From NCBI RefSeq assembly GCF_000382365.1, contig NZ_KB908221.1, forward strand, positions 124,001 through 188,000: a DNA stretch of 64,000 bases, read 5' to 3'. Made by a program: the position numbers and the translations under genes. Numbering within the stretch: position 1 is the first letter of the stretch; the number at the start of each line of letters is the position of its first letter. This document shows positions 47,127 through 55,937 of the stretch, one piece after another. The notes beneath the pieces were generated by a model. It saw nothing but the letters and a program-made list of their open reading frames with translations. It did not search any database and was not told the origin of the DNA. The DNA comes from Pannonibacter phragmitetus DSM 14782. Its GTDB lineage: Bacteria; Pseudomonadota; Alphaproteobacteria; Rhizobiales; Stappiaceae.

Positions 47127-48032
47127 ATGTCTGATCTGAACTATCATCATCTACGCTATTTCCGGGCCGTGGCCCATGATGGCAACCTGACCCGCACGGC
47201 GGAGCGGCTGAACCTGTCGCAGTCGGCCCTGTCGGTGCAGATCCGCCAGTTGGAGGAGCGGCTGGGCCATGCCCTGTTCGAGCGCCGGGGCCGCCAGCTG
47301 CATCTGACCGAGGCCGGGCGCATCGCGCTGGATCATGCCGATGCCATCTTCTCAGCAGGAGAAGAGCTGATTGCCACCCTGCGCCAGACCGGCACCACCC
47401 GTCAGGTGCTGCGGGTGGGCGGCATGGCAACGCTGTCGCGCAACTTCCAGATTGCCTTCCTGCGCCCCGTGCTGGGGCGGGCGGATGTGGAAGTGGTGCT
47501 GCGCTCCGGCTCGCCGGCGGAATTGCTGCATCAGCTGGAAACGCTGAACCTTGACGTGGTTCTGCTGACCCGCCCGCCGGAGAACAAGGCGGACCTGCCC
47601 TTCGTCGCCCACAAGCTGGCCGAACAGCCCGTCAGCCTCATCGGCCGGCCGGATGCACTCACGGCGGGCCTCAGCCTTGGCCAATACCTTGCCAGCGCAC
47701 CACTGATCCTGCCGACACGGGACAGCAGCGTGCGCACAGGTTTTGATGCACTGGCCGCAAGGCTTGATGTCAGCCCGCAGATCGCCGCCGAGGTGGATGA
47801 CATGGCGATGATGCGTCTTCTCGCCCGGGAAGGGCTTGGTCTTGCTGTCATGCCGCCCATCGTGGTGCGGGACGAACTGGCCAGCGGCCTTTTGCGCGAG
47901 ATTGACCGGTTGGAGGGACTGACAGAAAGCTTCTATGCGGTCACCCTGTCCCGCCGCTTCCCCAATCCGCTGCTGCGCGATCTCATCGCCGCGCGCCCGG
48001 CTGACTTTGCCGCCGGGAATGATGCAGACTGA
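47127..48032 (+). CDS. LysR family transcriptional regulator (probable dabBA regulator)
   Basis: This 301-aa protein has an N-terminal HTH (LRYFRAVAHDGNLTRTAERL; LSQSALSVQIRQLEERLGHA) and a two-lobed effector domain. LysR genes divergent from dabBA are a known arrangement, and the related CbbR/CmpR group responds to carbon status. The mRNA may be leaderless or nearly so because no SD precedes the ATG. Its stop lies 2 bp from the convergent nikR gene. Confidence 0.9.
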   Translation: MSDLNYHHLRYFRAVAHDGNLTRTAERLNLSQSALSVQIRQLEERLGHALFERRGRQLHLTEAGRIALDHADAIFSAGEELIATLRQTGTTRQVLRVGGMATLSRNFQIAFLRPVLGRADVEVVLRSGSPAELLHQLETLNLDVVLLTRPPENKADLPFVAHKLAEQPVSLIGRPDALTAGLSLGQYLASAPLILPTRDSSVRTGFDALAARLDVSPQIAAEVDDMAMMRLLAREGLGLAVMPPIVVRDELASGLLREIDRLEGLTESFYAVTLSRRFPNPLLRDLIAARPADFAAGNDAD

Positions 48033-48034
48033 GA

Positions 48035-48502
48035 TCAGAAACTGTCGCGCACCTTGAGGTGCATATGGCTGTGGCTGGCGCCATCGCCATGCTGATGCAC
48101 CTCCTCTTCCTCACTGATGGGCACAAGTGACAGCGCACCGTGGCGCACGCCCCGCTCGGTGAAGAGGCCATTGGCATAGTTCTCGACCGTCTCCACCGGC
48201 CCGCGCATCACCGCAACTTCCACCGCCACCGTGTGGTCCAGCGGCACGGACAGCGCGGCAACGGCCATGTGGTGATGCTCGTGCCGGGACTGGGGCACCC
48301 GGCGGCCAAGGTCTCGCATCGACAGATCCACCGTATAGCTGAGCACGCCGACGCATTGCGCATCGCCCGCAGCCTTGCGCGCCAGCCCGCGCCTCAGAAG
48401 ATCGCGCAGCGCTTCGGAGCGGTTGGTGGCACCGGAGCGCGCCATGAAGGCATCCAGCTCGTCCAGAAGATCATCCTCGATGCTGATCGTGATCCGCTGC
48501 AT
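48035..48502 (-). CDS. nikR: NikR-type metal-responsive regulator with altered metal site
   Basis: This 155-aa ribbon-helix-helix repressor (MQRITISIEDDLLDELDAFM; NRSEALRDLL) has an ACT-like C-terminal domain. Aligned without gaps to E. coli NikR as recalled over the metal region, His76 is kept (His74 here, in HEHHH). His87, His89 and Cys95 correspond to Ser85, Pro87 and Ala93 (ALSVPLDHTVAVEVAV). A C-terminal tail VHQHGDGASHSHMHLK, absent from E. coli NikR, is His-rich. A perfect NikR operator lies in the divergent region with nikA. It may sense nickel differently or another metal. Confidence 0.9.
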   Translation of the reverse strand: MQRITISIEDDLLDELDAFMARSGATNRSEALRDLLRRGLARKAAGDAQCVGVLSYTVDLSMRDLGRRVPQSRHEHHHMAVAALSVPLDHTVAVEVAVMRGPVETVENYANGLFTERGVRHGALSLVPISEEEEVHQHGDGASHSHMHLKVRDSF

Positions 48503-48595
48503 GGGGTCCCCGTCTCCGCCTACCGATCATTCATGCCGCCAATTTAGGCAAGGCAGCTCACAGAACAGACTTGCACCGGTTTGCGGTCAGATGCA

Positions 48596-48623
48596 GTATG
48601 AAAAAAAGAAGCAAAATTCATAC
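48596..48623 (+). promoter_or_regulatory. NikR operator GTATGA-N16-TCATAC
   Basis: GTATGA (48596-48601) and TCATAC (48618-48623) are exactly 16 bases apart, identical to the published E. coli NikR consensus. The site is 19 bp before the nikA ATG, in the gap between nikR and nikA, and could control both. Confidence 0.92.
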
Positions 48624-48642
48624 TCATCAGGATCTCTTCCAA

Positions 48643-50235
48643 ATGCGCCTGCGTAACTGCCTCTTTGCCACCGCCTCTGTCTTCGCTTTTGGCCTGTTTC
48701 TGAGCCCCGCCAGCGTGAATGCGCAGCCCGCCCCCCCGGCGCTGGTGCTGGCGGTGGGAGGCGAGCCGGAAACCGGTTTTGACCCCATCGCCGGCTGGGG
48801 CTCCTATGGCAATCCGCTGTTCCAGTCCACCTTGCTGAAGCTCGACACGGATCTGAACCTCGTTGGTGATCTGGCAACCGCATGGACCCTTTCGGATGAC
48901 CGCAAGACCTGGACACTGACCCTGCGCGAGGATGCAAAATTCTCTGACGGGACCGGGCTGACGGCGGAAGATGCAGCCTTCACCTACAACACGGCGCGTG
49001 ATGCAGGCGGCGTGGTGGATCTCACCAATCTGCGCGAGGCGCGCGCCACTGGCCCCTACACGCTGGAAATCGAGCTGAAGGAACCGCAGATCACCTTCAC
49101 CAGCCGCCTTGCCAGCCTCGGCATCGTGCCGAAAGCCTCCTATGGCCCGGACTATGCCCGCAAGCCTATCGGCTCCGGCCCCTTCCAGCTGCTCGAATGG
49201 CGCGAAGGCGAACAGCTGGTGGTGGAACCGAACCCGCATTGGCATGGCACGAAGCCCGGCTTTTCCCGCGTCAGCTTCGTCTTCGGCTCGGAAGATGCTG
49301 CCGTCAGCCTCGCCCGCACGGGCGCCGCCCAGCTCGTGGCCGTACCTTCCTCGCTGGTGGACGAGACGCCGCAAGGCATGAAAAGCCTGCATGTGAAGAC
49401 CGTCGACAATCGCGGCGTCATGTTCCCGATGGTGCCGGAAACAGGTGCGAAGACGGATGAAGGCTATCCGATCGGCAACAGCGTGACCTCGGACAAGGCC
49501 ATCCGCACGGCGCTGAACGAGGCGCTGGACCGGCAGGCACTGGTGGATCTCGCCCTGTCCGGTCATGGACGGCCCGCCTATGGCCCGGCTGACGGCCTGC
49601 CCTGGGACAATGCGGATGCGAATGTGAAGGGCGCAGACATCGAAGCGGCCCGCGCCACGTTGGCCGCAGGCGGCTGGCGCGATAGCAACGGTGATGGCGT
49701 TCTCGAAAAAGACGGCAAGGATGCCGCCTTCACCCTGCTCTATCCTGCTTCTGATTCCACCCGGCAGGCACTGACGCTCGGCGTCGTGGAACAGGCGAAA
49801 GCGATCGGCATCCGTATCACCCCGCAGGGCAAGAGCTGGACCGAAATCCGCACCCTGATGCATGCCAACGCCGTGCTCTTCGGCTTCGGCTCGCACAGCC
49901 CAGCGGAGATGGTGCGGCTGAACGGCAGCCGCTATGCGGGCGCGGGCTATTACAATCCGGGCTATTACAACAACCCAGCCGTTGATGCCGCCTTTGCCAA
50001 GGCTGAAGGCGCAGAAAGCTTCGAAGCCTCCCTGCCCTTCTGGCAGGCCGCACAATGGGACGGCACCACCGGCTTCGGCTCCAGGGGCGATGCGACCTGG
50101 GCCTGGCTCGTCAATCTGGAGCATTCCTACTGGGTGGCGGACTGCCTCGACACCGGCCGCCAGCAGGTCCAGCCCCACGGCCACGGCTTCCCCATCACCC
50201 GCAACCTCGAAGACTGGCGCTGGACATGCCAGTGA
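48643..50235 (+). CDS. nikA: Nickel-type ABC transporter substrate-binding protein (NikA/NikZ-like)
   Basis: This 530-aa SBP_bac_5 family protein has a signal peptide (FGLFLSPASVNAQ). The N-terminal block GGEPETGFDPIAGWGSYGNP, with PLFQSTLLKLDTDL after it, is like NikZ/NikA metal-chelate binders rather than peptide binders. The frame extends to ATGs at 48598 and 48571, but those overlap the NikR operator, so 48643 is chosen. The ligand is probably Ni-chelate; other metals are possible because the regulator is unusual. A 351-bp gap with a palindromic repeat separates it from nikB. Confidence 0.88.
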   Translation: MRLRNCLFATASVFAFGLFLSPASVNAQPAPPALVLAVGGEPETGFDPIAGWGSYGNPLFQSTLLKLDTDLNLVGDLATAWTLSDDRKTWTLTLREDAKFSDGTGLTAEDAAFTYNTARDAGGVVDLTNLREARATGPYTLEIELKEPQITFTSRLASLGIVPKASYGPDYARKPIGSGPFQLLEWREGEQLVVEPNPHWHGTKPGFSRVSFVFGSEDAAVSLARTGAAQLVAVPSSLVDETPQGMKSLHVKTVDNRGVMFPMVPETGAKTDEGYPIGNSVTSDKAIRTALNEALDRQALVDLALSGHGRPAYGPADGLPWDNADANVKGADIEAARATLAAGGWRDSNGDGVLEKDGKDAAFTLLYPASDSTRQALTLGVVEQAKAIGIRITPQGKSWTEIRTLMHANAVLFGFGSHSPAEMVRLNGSRYAGAGYYNPGYYNNPAVDAAFAKAEGAESFEASLPFWQAAQWDGTTGFGSRGDATWAWLVNLEHSYWVADCLDTGRQQVQPHGHGFPITRNLEDWRWTCQ

Positions 50236-50296
50236 GGGCTGAACGTTCCGGTCTTACGGGCCGCTTGAGAGGAAAATGGCCCTCTCCTTTTGCCGC

Positions 50297-50464
50297 AGCG
50301 CCCCTCTCCCCCCTTGAGGGGGAGATGTCTGCGCCAGCAGACAGAGGGGGGTGGCAGCGTTTCAGCGAGGCACTACCTCTCTCACGCAGTGACAGTCCGT
50401 TACCCCCCTTTGCCCCCTGCCGGGGGCATCTCCCCCTCAAGGGGGGAGAGGAGCTGGTGCCTGA
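50297..50464. repeat. Long palindromic dispersed repeat, family A copy 2
   Basis: This is the same element as 11685-11850: arms CCCCTCTCCCCCCTTGAG and its complement, AGATGTCTGCGCCAGCAGAC, CCCCTGCCGGGGGCATCTCC and the trailing GGAGCTGGTGCCTGA. Only the central 50 bp differ much. It fills the nikA-nikB gap; the rest (50465-50586) shows no gene. Confidence 0.9.
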
Positions 50465-50586
50465 CCGGAAGTCCGATGTAAACACTGCCCAGGCAAAGAG
50501 CCGCAGCCGCCATACTGATGCATCACTGCGGTTAGCTGTCCGCAACGGACGCGCCCCCGCACACCCGGCAAAGGAAGGCAGCCATC

Positions 50587-51576
50587 ATGACTGACTGGCT
50601 GCTGCCTTTGCTGCGTGACCGCTTGATCCGGCTAGCTTGGATGGTGCCGGTGGGGGCCTTTGGGCTGTTTGCGCTGGTCTCGCTGGCGCCCATCGATCCG
50701 GTGCAGAGCTTTGTCGGCGCGAAGATGATGCAGGTGGGGCCGGAGCAGCGCGAGGCGATTGCCGCGGCCTGGGGGTTGAATGATCCCTTTGCCGAGCGGT
50801 TTCTCCGCTGGGCGGGCAACGCGCTTGCCGGCGACTTCGGCAATTCCATCACCTACAACGCGCCCGTGCTCGAGATCATCCGCGACCGGTTTCCCGCCTC
50901 GCTGGCGCTGATTGCGGCCGCCTTTGCCTTTTCCTTCGTGCTGGGCCTCGGCCTTGGCACAGTGGCTGCGGCCACGCGCGGCCGCTGGCCGGACCGGATC
51001 ATCCGGGGCTTTTCGGTGATGCTTGCCTCCAGCCCCGGCTTCTGGGTGGCGCTGCTGCTGGTCGCCGTTTTTGCCGTGGGCCTCAACTGGCTGCCTGCCT
51101 GCTGTGCCGCCCCGCCGGGGCTACAGGCGGATGAAGCCACCCTTGGCCAGCGGCTGTGGCACATGATCCTGCCGGCTATCTCGCTCTCCATCGTCGGCAT
51201 TGCGCCGCTGATCCTGCACACGCGCCAGAGCATGATTGCCTTTCTCGACAGCCCTGCCGGGAGGCATCTGGGCGCCCATGGCTGGGCGAGCCTGCCGCTG
51301 GCCCTCGGGCCGGGCCTGCGCCACGCACTCGGCTGCGCCCTGACCGTGCATCTGGCGGGGGCGGGCGAGTTGTTCGGCGGCTCCGTGCTGGCCGAAACCG
51401 TCTTTGCCTGGCCGGGTCTCGGGCAGGCAACCGTCCGGGCAGCGTCGGGCGCAGATGCGCCGCTGCTGATCGGCATTGGCCTTGCCACGCTGCTGTTTGT
51501 CTTCGCCGGAAACCTTGCCGCCGACATTGCCGCAAGGCTGCTCGACCCGCGCCTTGCAAGGAGGAATCCGGCATGA
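50587..51576 (+). CDS. nikB: Nickel-type ABC transporter permease NikB
   Basis: This 329-aa permease of the DppB/NikB type has an N-terminal helix, then GPEQREAIAAAWGLNDPFAER. The transmembrane domain has ASSPGFWVALLLVAVFAVGL, and the coupling region ends FAWPGLGQATVRAASGADAP. SD AAGGAAGG lies upstream of the ATG. The TGA overlaps the nikC ATG (ATGA). Confidence 0.9.
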   Translation: MTDWLLPLLRDRLIRLAWMVPVGAFGLFALVSLAPIDPVQSFVGAKMMQVGPEQREAIAAAWGLNDPFAERFLRWAGNALAGDFGNSITYNAPVLEIIRDRFPASLALIAAAFAFSFVLGLGLGTVAAATRGRWPDRIIRGFSVMLASSPGFWVALLLVAVFAVGLNWLPACCAAPPGLQADEATLGQRLWHMILPAISLSIVGIAPLILHTRQSMIAFLDSPAGRHLGAHGWASLPLALGPGLRHALGCALTVHLAGAGELFGGSVLAETVFAWPGLGQATVRAASGADAPLLIGIGLATLLFVFAGNLAADIAARLLDPRLARRNPA

Positions 51577-52448
51577 GCCTTGCCCATACAGGCGATACCG
51601 CCCCCGCGCAGGTGCTCCCAGCCCGCCCGCGCAGCAATCCGCAGAAGCGCATTGCCTTGCTGGGGCTTGCCGCGCTTGGCCTCATCACCGCCATCGGCCT
51701 TGCTGCGCCTCTGGTTCCGGAAAGCTGGTATGCGGTGAACCCGGCAGCCCGAGGTCTTTCCCCCTCGCTGGCCCATCCCATGGGCACCGATCTTCTGGGC
51801 CGGGACCTGGCCGCCCGCACGCTCTCCGCCCTTGGCCGCAGCATCTGGGTGGGCTTCTTTTCTGCGGCCCTTTCAACGCTGATCGCGCTCGCCATCGGTC
51901 TTGCCGCCAGTCTCGACCGGCGGGCAGACCGGCTGCTGGGCGGGGTGACGGAACTGGCGCTCGGCCTGCCGCATTTCGTGCTGTTGATCCTCATCTGCTA
52001 TGCCGCAGGCGGCGGCACCACGGGAGTGATCATTGCGGTTTCCCTCACCCACTGGCCACGCCTGTCCCGCGTGCTGCGGCATGAGGCGCAGACCGTGCTG
52101 ACCTCGGATTATGTGATGATCTCCCGCGCCCTTGGCCGTTCCCCCGGCTGGATCGCCCGCCGGCATCTGGTGCCGCATCTGCTGCCGCAGCTTGCCGCCG
52201 GTTTCGTGCTGATCTTCCCCCATGCCATCCTGCACGAGGCGGGCCTCAGCTTCATCGGCCTTGGCATCGAGCCGCACCTGCCCTCCATCGGCATGATGCT
52301 GTCGGAATCCCTGCGCGGGCTGATGGCCGGAAAATGGTGGATCGCCGCCGGTCCCGGTCTGGCCCTGATGCTGGTGGCGCTGTGTTTCGAGCTTCTGGGC
52401 GAGCGCCTGCGCAAGGCGGCAGACCCGCGTGAGAGGGATCTCGCATGA
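51573..52448 (+). CDS. nikC: Nickel-type ABC transporter permease NikC
   Basis: This 291-aa DppC/NikC-type permease has HPMGTDLLGRDLAARTLSAL, and the EAA region reads SRALGRSPGWIARRHLVPHL. EAGLSFIGLGIEPHLPSIGM is the classical DppC block. It overlaps nikB and nikD by 4 nt each. The much longer frame from 51156 is a shadow of nikB. Confidence 0.92.
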   Translation: MSLAHTGDTAPAQVLPARPRSNPQKRIALLGLAALGLITAIGLAAPLVPESWYAVNPAARGLSPSLAHPMGTDLLGRDLAARTLSALGRSIWVGFFSAALSTLIALAIGLAASLDRRADRLLGGVTELALGLPHFVLLILICYAAGGGTTGVIIAVSLTHWPRLSRVLRHEAQTVLTSDYVMISRALGRSPGWIARRHLVPHLLPQLAAGFVLIFPHAILHEAGLSFIGLGIEPHLPSIGMMLSESLRGLMAGKWWIAAGPGLALMLVALCFELLGERLRKAADPRERDLA

Positions 52449-53179
52449 GCCTTTCGGTCATCAACCTGACGGTCGGCTTCCCCAGTGCCGATGGCCAGTC
52501 CGTGCAGGCGCTCAAGGGCCTGAGCCTGACTGTGGCACGCGGCGAGGTGGCGGGGCTTGCCGGCGCATCGGGAGCCGGCAAGAGCCTTGCCGCCGAGGCG
52601 CTGATGGGCGTTTTGCCCGGCAATGCGCTTGTCAGCGGTCATGTGACAGTGGAAGGCCAGACACCGCGCCCCGGATCACTCGCCCTTGCGCCGCAAACAA
52701 TTGACGCACTGGACCCGCTCGCCCGTATCGGCCCGCAGCTGGTGCGTTTCGGCAAACCCTTCGGCCGCGAGGTGGATGTCACGAAACTTCTGGCAGATGT
52801 GGGGCTGGAGCCGGAGGTGGCACGCGCTTTCCCGCATGAGCTGTCCGGCGGCATGGCCAAGCGGGTGCTGCTGGCCAGTGCGCTGGCCTCAGGCGCAGAC
52901 TTCATCATTGCCGACGAACCCACCAGCGGGCTGGATCCGGAAAATGCAGACCGCATCATGGCGCTGATCGCAAGCCTCGCCCAATGGGGCCACGGCATGC
53001 TGGTAATCAGCCACGACCTCAGGCGCCTTGCTGCGGCTGCCCGGCACATCACGGTGATGCGGGATGGCACCATCATCGAGACAGCGGATGCAAGATACTT
53101 CGACGGCGAAGGATCTCTCCTTTCCGCCCCCTACACTCGGGCCCTGTGGCGGGCTCAGGAGATCTACGGCACATGCTGA
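52445..53179 (+). CDS. nikD: Nickel-type ABC transporter ATP-binding protein NikD
   Basis: This 244-aa ATPase has Walker A GASGAGKS (about 40-47), signature LSGGMAKRVLLA, Walker B FIIADEPTSGLD and H-loop VISHDLRRLA. It has no C-terminal oligopeptide-transporter extension. It overlaps nikC by 4 nt and nikE by 7 nt (ATGCTGA). Confidence 0.9.
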   Translation: MSLSVINLTVGFPSADGQSVQALKGLSLTVARGEVAGLAGASGAGKSLAAEALMGVLPGNALVSGHVTVEGQTPRPGSLALAPQTIDALDPLARIGPQLVRFGKPFGREVDVTKLLADVGLEPEVARAFPHELSGGMAKRVLLASALASGADFIIADEPTSGLDPENADRIMALIASLAQWGHGMLVISHDLRRLAAAARHITVMRDGTIIETADARYFDGEGSLLSAPYTRALWRAQEIYGTC

Positions 53180-53826
53180 ATGCGCAAAGGCTGAGCCTGA
53201 AACTGGGGCAGAAGCAGGTGCTGGACGGGGTGAGCCTCACGCTTGAGCCAGGCAGTGTGACCGGCCTTGGCGGGCCTTCGGGCGCAGGCAAGACCAGCCT
53301 TGGCCGCTGTCTTGCGGGGCTTATTGCCCCAGCTTCAGGCGATGTGCGTCTTGACGGCGCGCCGCTGCCCCCCTTGCGCAGCGGCAAACCTCACCCGGTT
53401 CAATATGTGCCGCAGATGGCGGAGCTTGCCGCCGATCCGCGCTGGCGCATCGGCGATATCCTGCGCAACGGAGGAGAACCGGATCAGGAGGTTCTCACCG
53501 CGCTCGGCATTGACCCGGCCTGGGAGGCGCGCCATGCAGGCGAGGTCTCGGGCGGGGAGCTGACGCGAGTGTCCCTCGCCAGGCTGATCCTGCCGTCCAC
53601 CCGGGTTCTGATCCTGGATGAAGTCTCGGCAAGACTTGACGCGCTGTCGGAAGATGCGCTGTGGCAGGCGCTTTTGCCGCTTGCAAGAAGGCGCGGGTTG
53701 ACGCTGCTCGTCATCAGCCACAAGCAGGGCCTGCGCCAGCACCTGTGCAGCGCAAGCTATCGTCTGGAAGACGGCAGGCTCTCTCAGGAAACCGTCTTGC
53801 CAACCTCGGCAATGCGCCGGTCCTGA
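53173..53826 (+). CDS. nikE: Nickel-type ABC transporter ATP-binding protein NikE
   Basis: This short ATPase of 217 aa has Walker A GPSGAGKTS, signature VSGGELTRVSLAR and Walker B LILDEVSARLD, where the usual DEPT reads DEVS. It is the second nucleotide-binding subunit of the importer. The ATG at 53173 overlaps nikD. Its 3' end overlaps the convergent SDR gene by 43 bp. Confidence 0.88.
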   Translation: MLNAQRLSLKLGQKQVLDGVSLTLEPGSVTGLGGPSGAGKTSLGRCLAGLIAPASGDVRLDGAPLPPLRSGKPHPVQYVPQMAELAADPRWRIGDILRNGGEPDQEVLTALGIDPAWEARHAGEVSGGELTRVSLARLILPSTRVLILDEVSARLDALSEDALWQALLPLARRRGLTLLVISHKQGLRQHLCSASYRLEDGRLSQETVLPTSAMRRS

Positions 53827-54740
53827 GCGCCCAGCGCTTCGAGCGCTTCCAGCGTCGTTTCGGAGGGCATCCAGCCCAGCGCCATCAGCGCGGCAGGGCT
53901 GGCGGCGAGCGAGCCGCCCAGCCGTTCGGCCATCTCGCCCTTGCCTGCCAGTTTCAGCCCCAGTTCCAGCAGGGCGGGCGGCACCGGCAGAAGACCCGGT
54001 CTGCGGCCCAGGCCGCGCCGGTAGGCCGCGATGATCCCGGCCAGTGTCACCGGCTCCGGGTCCGCCACGATCAGCGGGCGGTTGGGCGCTTCCGGCAGCC
54101 GCATCACGCAGTCCACTGCACCGGCCAGATTGGCCAGCGAGATCAGCGAGCGCTTGCCGGTGAAAAGCCCAAAGGGCAGCGGCACGGGCTTGCGGGCCAG
54201 CGCGAAGAGCGCCTCCAGATTGCCACGGGCACCCGGCCCATGCACCAGCACCGGACGCAGAGCGGCATAGGCAATGCCTGTCCCGGCAATCGCCACCTCG
54301 GCCTCCAGCTTGGAGCGGCCATAGGCATCGGTGGGCTGCGCCGCATCGGCTTCCGTCAGCACATGATCTGCCGCAGGACCAGACTGGGCCCGGATGGAGG
54401 AGAGAAAGACAAAACGCTTTACCCCGGCCTTGCGGGCGGCCTGCGCCAGTGCCGCCGTCGCGTCGCGGTTCACGGCCCGGTAGTCATCCTCCGGACGGCC
54501 CGACATGGCATGGGCGATACCGGCGGAATGGACCACGAAGTCCACGTCCCGCATTGCCTGATCCAGATTGCGCGGGCGGGCGAGATCGCCGATGAACTCC
54601 TGATCCGCACTCGCTGCATCCTCAACCGGACGGCGCAGCAGCAGCCGCAACCGGTAGCCCCGGCGGATCAGATCGCTGGCCAGATACTGGCCGGCAAAGC
54701 CGGTGGCACCGGTCAGGGCAACAAGCGGGGCTTCGGTCAT
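53784..54740 (-). CDS. NAD-dependent epimerase/dehydratase family protein (extended SDR)
   Basis: This 318-aa Rossmann-fold protein has the nucleotide motif TGATGFAGQYLA near residues 10-21, a catalytic Ser region FVFLSSIRAQ and YxxxK in DAYGRSKLEAE. Extended SDRs epimerise or dehydrate nucleotide sugars or reduce related substrates. It is the last gene of the minus-strand polysaccharide locus, 85 bp after the GH88/105 gene, so membership in that operon is plausible. The ATG at 54740 is preferred over the frame start at 54800. Confidence 0.85.
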   Translation of the reverse strand: MTEAPLVALTGATGFAGQYLASDLIRRGYRLRLLLRRPVEDAASADQEFIGDLARPRNLDQAMRDVDFVVHSAGIAHAMSGRPEDDYRAVNRDATAALAQAARKAGVKRFVFLSSIRAQSGPAADHVLTEADAAQPTDAYGRSKLEAEVAIAGTGIAYAALRPVLVHGPGARGNLEALFALARKPVPLPFGLFTGKRSLISLANLAGAVDCVMRLPEAPNRPLIVADPEPVTLAGIIAAYRRGLGRRPGLLPVPPALLELGLKLAGKGEMAERLGGSLAASPAALMALGWMPSETTLEALEALGAQDRRIAEVGKTVS

Positions 54741-54825
54741 GGGGCGTCTCCGGTCAGCTGGCGTGAACGGGACAAGCGGTACTGCACCCGTCCCGCCCAT
54801 ACAAGCCCGGTCTGTTTAGATCCGC

Positions 54826-55908
54826 TCAGCCCCGCCCTTCCGCCATGGCCCGGACAAGCAGCAGCATCACCAGCGCCTGACCGTAAGGCGCGGGCACGTT
54901 CGGGATCTGGCGGTAAAAGTCCAGCGTGTGACCCATGGGCGTACCGTCCGACACCTGAAGCACGATGCCGCTGTCGTCGATCCGCTCCAGCACCGCCGCC
55001 AGCGCCCGGTCCGCCACCGGGCGGTAATCCTGTGGCAGCAGGCCAAGGTCGATGCCGCGCAGGATGCCATAGGCAATGGCGGCAGTGGCCGAGGTTTCCT
55101 CGGGCGACTGCGGCTCCAGCACCAGCGTGCAGAACATGCCGTTGTCCCGCTGGTTGGCGGCCAGCGTGCGCACCTGCGCTTCCAGAATGAAGGTGAGATG
55201 CGCTTTCAGATGGCCGGGAATCTCGCTGACGAGGCCGAACAGCTCCGGAATTGCCACGGTGATCCAGGCATTGCCGCGTGCCCAGAAGGCCTTGGCGAAG
55301 TTGTGGTTCCCGTTGAAAGTCCAGCCATGATACCACAGTCCGGTGACCGGATCGGCGAGGAACCGTTCATGCACGAGGAACTGGTAGAAGGCTTCCTCGA
55401 TCCAGTCCTGACGGCCGAAACGCTGCCCGGCGCGGGCCAGGAACAGACACGTCATGAACAGCGTGTCGTCCCACAGCTCGCCATCGTTCATCCGCTCCTT
55501 CACCACATGCTGGAAGCCGCCGTCGCGGGTGCGGGCAAGGCTGGTCATCAGCCAGTCCGCCCAGTCCTTCACCAGCGCCTCGAAATCGGGCCGGTCCACA
55601 TGGTCGATCAGCACCGACAGCGGCAGCATGGGCGAGGAAGAATTGACCTGGCGCGGCGGGATGCCTTTGGAGATCTGCCAGTCATACCAGCGTGCAATCG
55701 CCTCGATCAGCGACCGGTCGCCCACCGCCTCCGCATGACGGATGAGACCGTAGATGCCGACGCCCACTTCCCAGTCCCATTCCTCGAACTGCAGGTCATA
55801 GGCATCTTCGGAAATGGCAGCGGTTTCGTTCATGCCCTTGAGGCGGGCGAGGCCAACCGCCACGCGGGAAAGCGTCGCGGACAAGGTGTCAGGATTGATC
55901 ATCAACAT
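54826..55908 (-). CDS. Glycoside hydrolase family 88/105 protein (unsaturated glycuronyl hydrolase-like)
   Basis: This 360-aa (alpha/alpha)6-barrel protein has blocks typical of YteR/UGL: WEVGVGIYGLIRHAEAVG, DGELWDDTLFMTCLFLARAG with the catalytic-type Asp, GNHNFAKAFWARGNAWITVA and SATAAIAYGILRG. Such enzymes remove the unsaturated uronate left by polysaccharide lyases from rhamnogalacturonan, ulvan or glycosaminoglycan oligomers. No signal peptide is seen, so it acts in the cytoplasm on imported oligomers. It follows the 836-aa gene by 29 bp. Confidence 0.88.
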   Translation of the reverse strand: MLMINPDTLSATLSRVAVGLARLKGMNETAAISEDAYDLQFEEWDWEVGVGIYGLIRHAEAVGDRSLIEAIARWYDWQISKGIPPRQVNSSSPMLPLSVLIDHVDRPDFEALVKDWADWLMTSLARTRDGGFQHVVKERMNDGELWDDTLFMTCLFLARAGQRFGRQDWIEEAFYQFLVHERFLADPVTGLWYHGWTFNGNHNFAKAFWARGNAWITVAIPELFGLVSEIPGHLKAHLTFILEAQVRTLAANQRDNGMFCTLVLEPQSPEETSATAAIAYGILRGIDLGLLPQDYRPVADRALAAVLERIDDSGIVLQVSDGTPMGHTLDFYRQIPNVPAPYGQALVMLLLVRAMAEGRG

Positions 55909-55937
55909 GGCGGGGTCCTGTCAATCGGCGGATCAGA

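Noticed and set aside
48571..48643. Upstream nikA starts at 48571 and 48598
   Set aside because: Both would place coding sequence across the perfect NikR operator and add no signal-peptide feature. The ATG at 48643 follows the operator.
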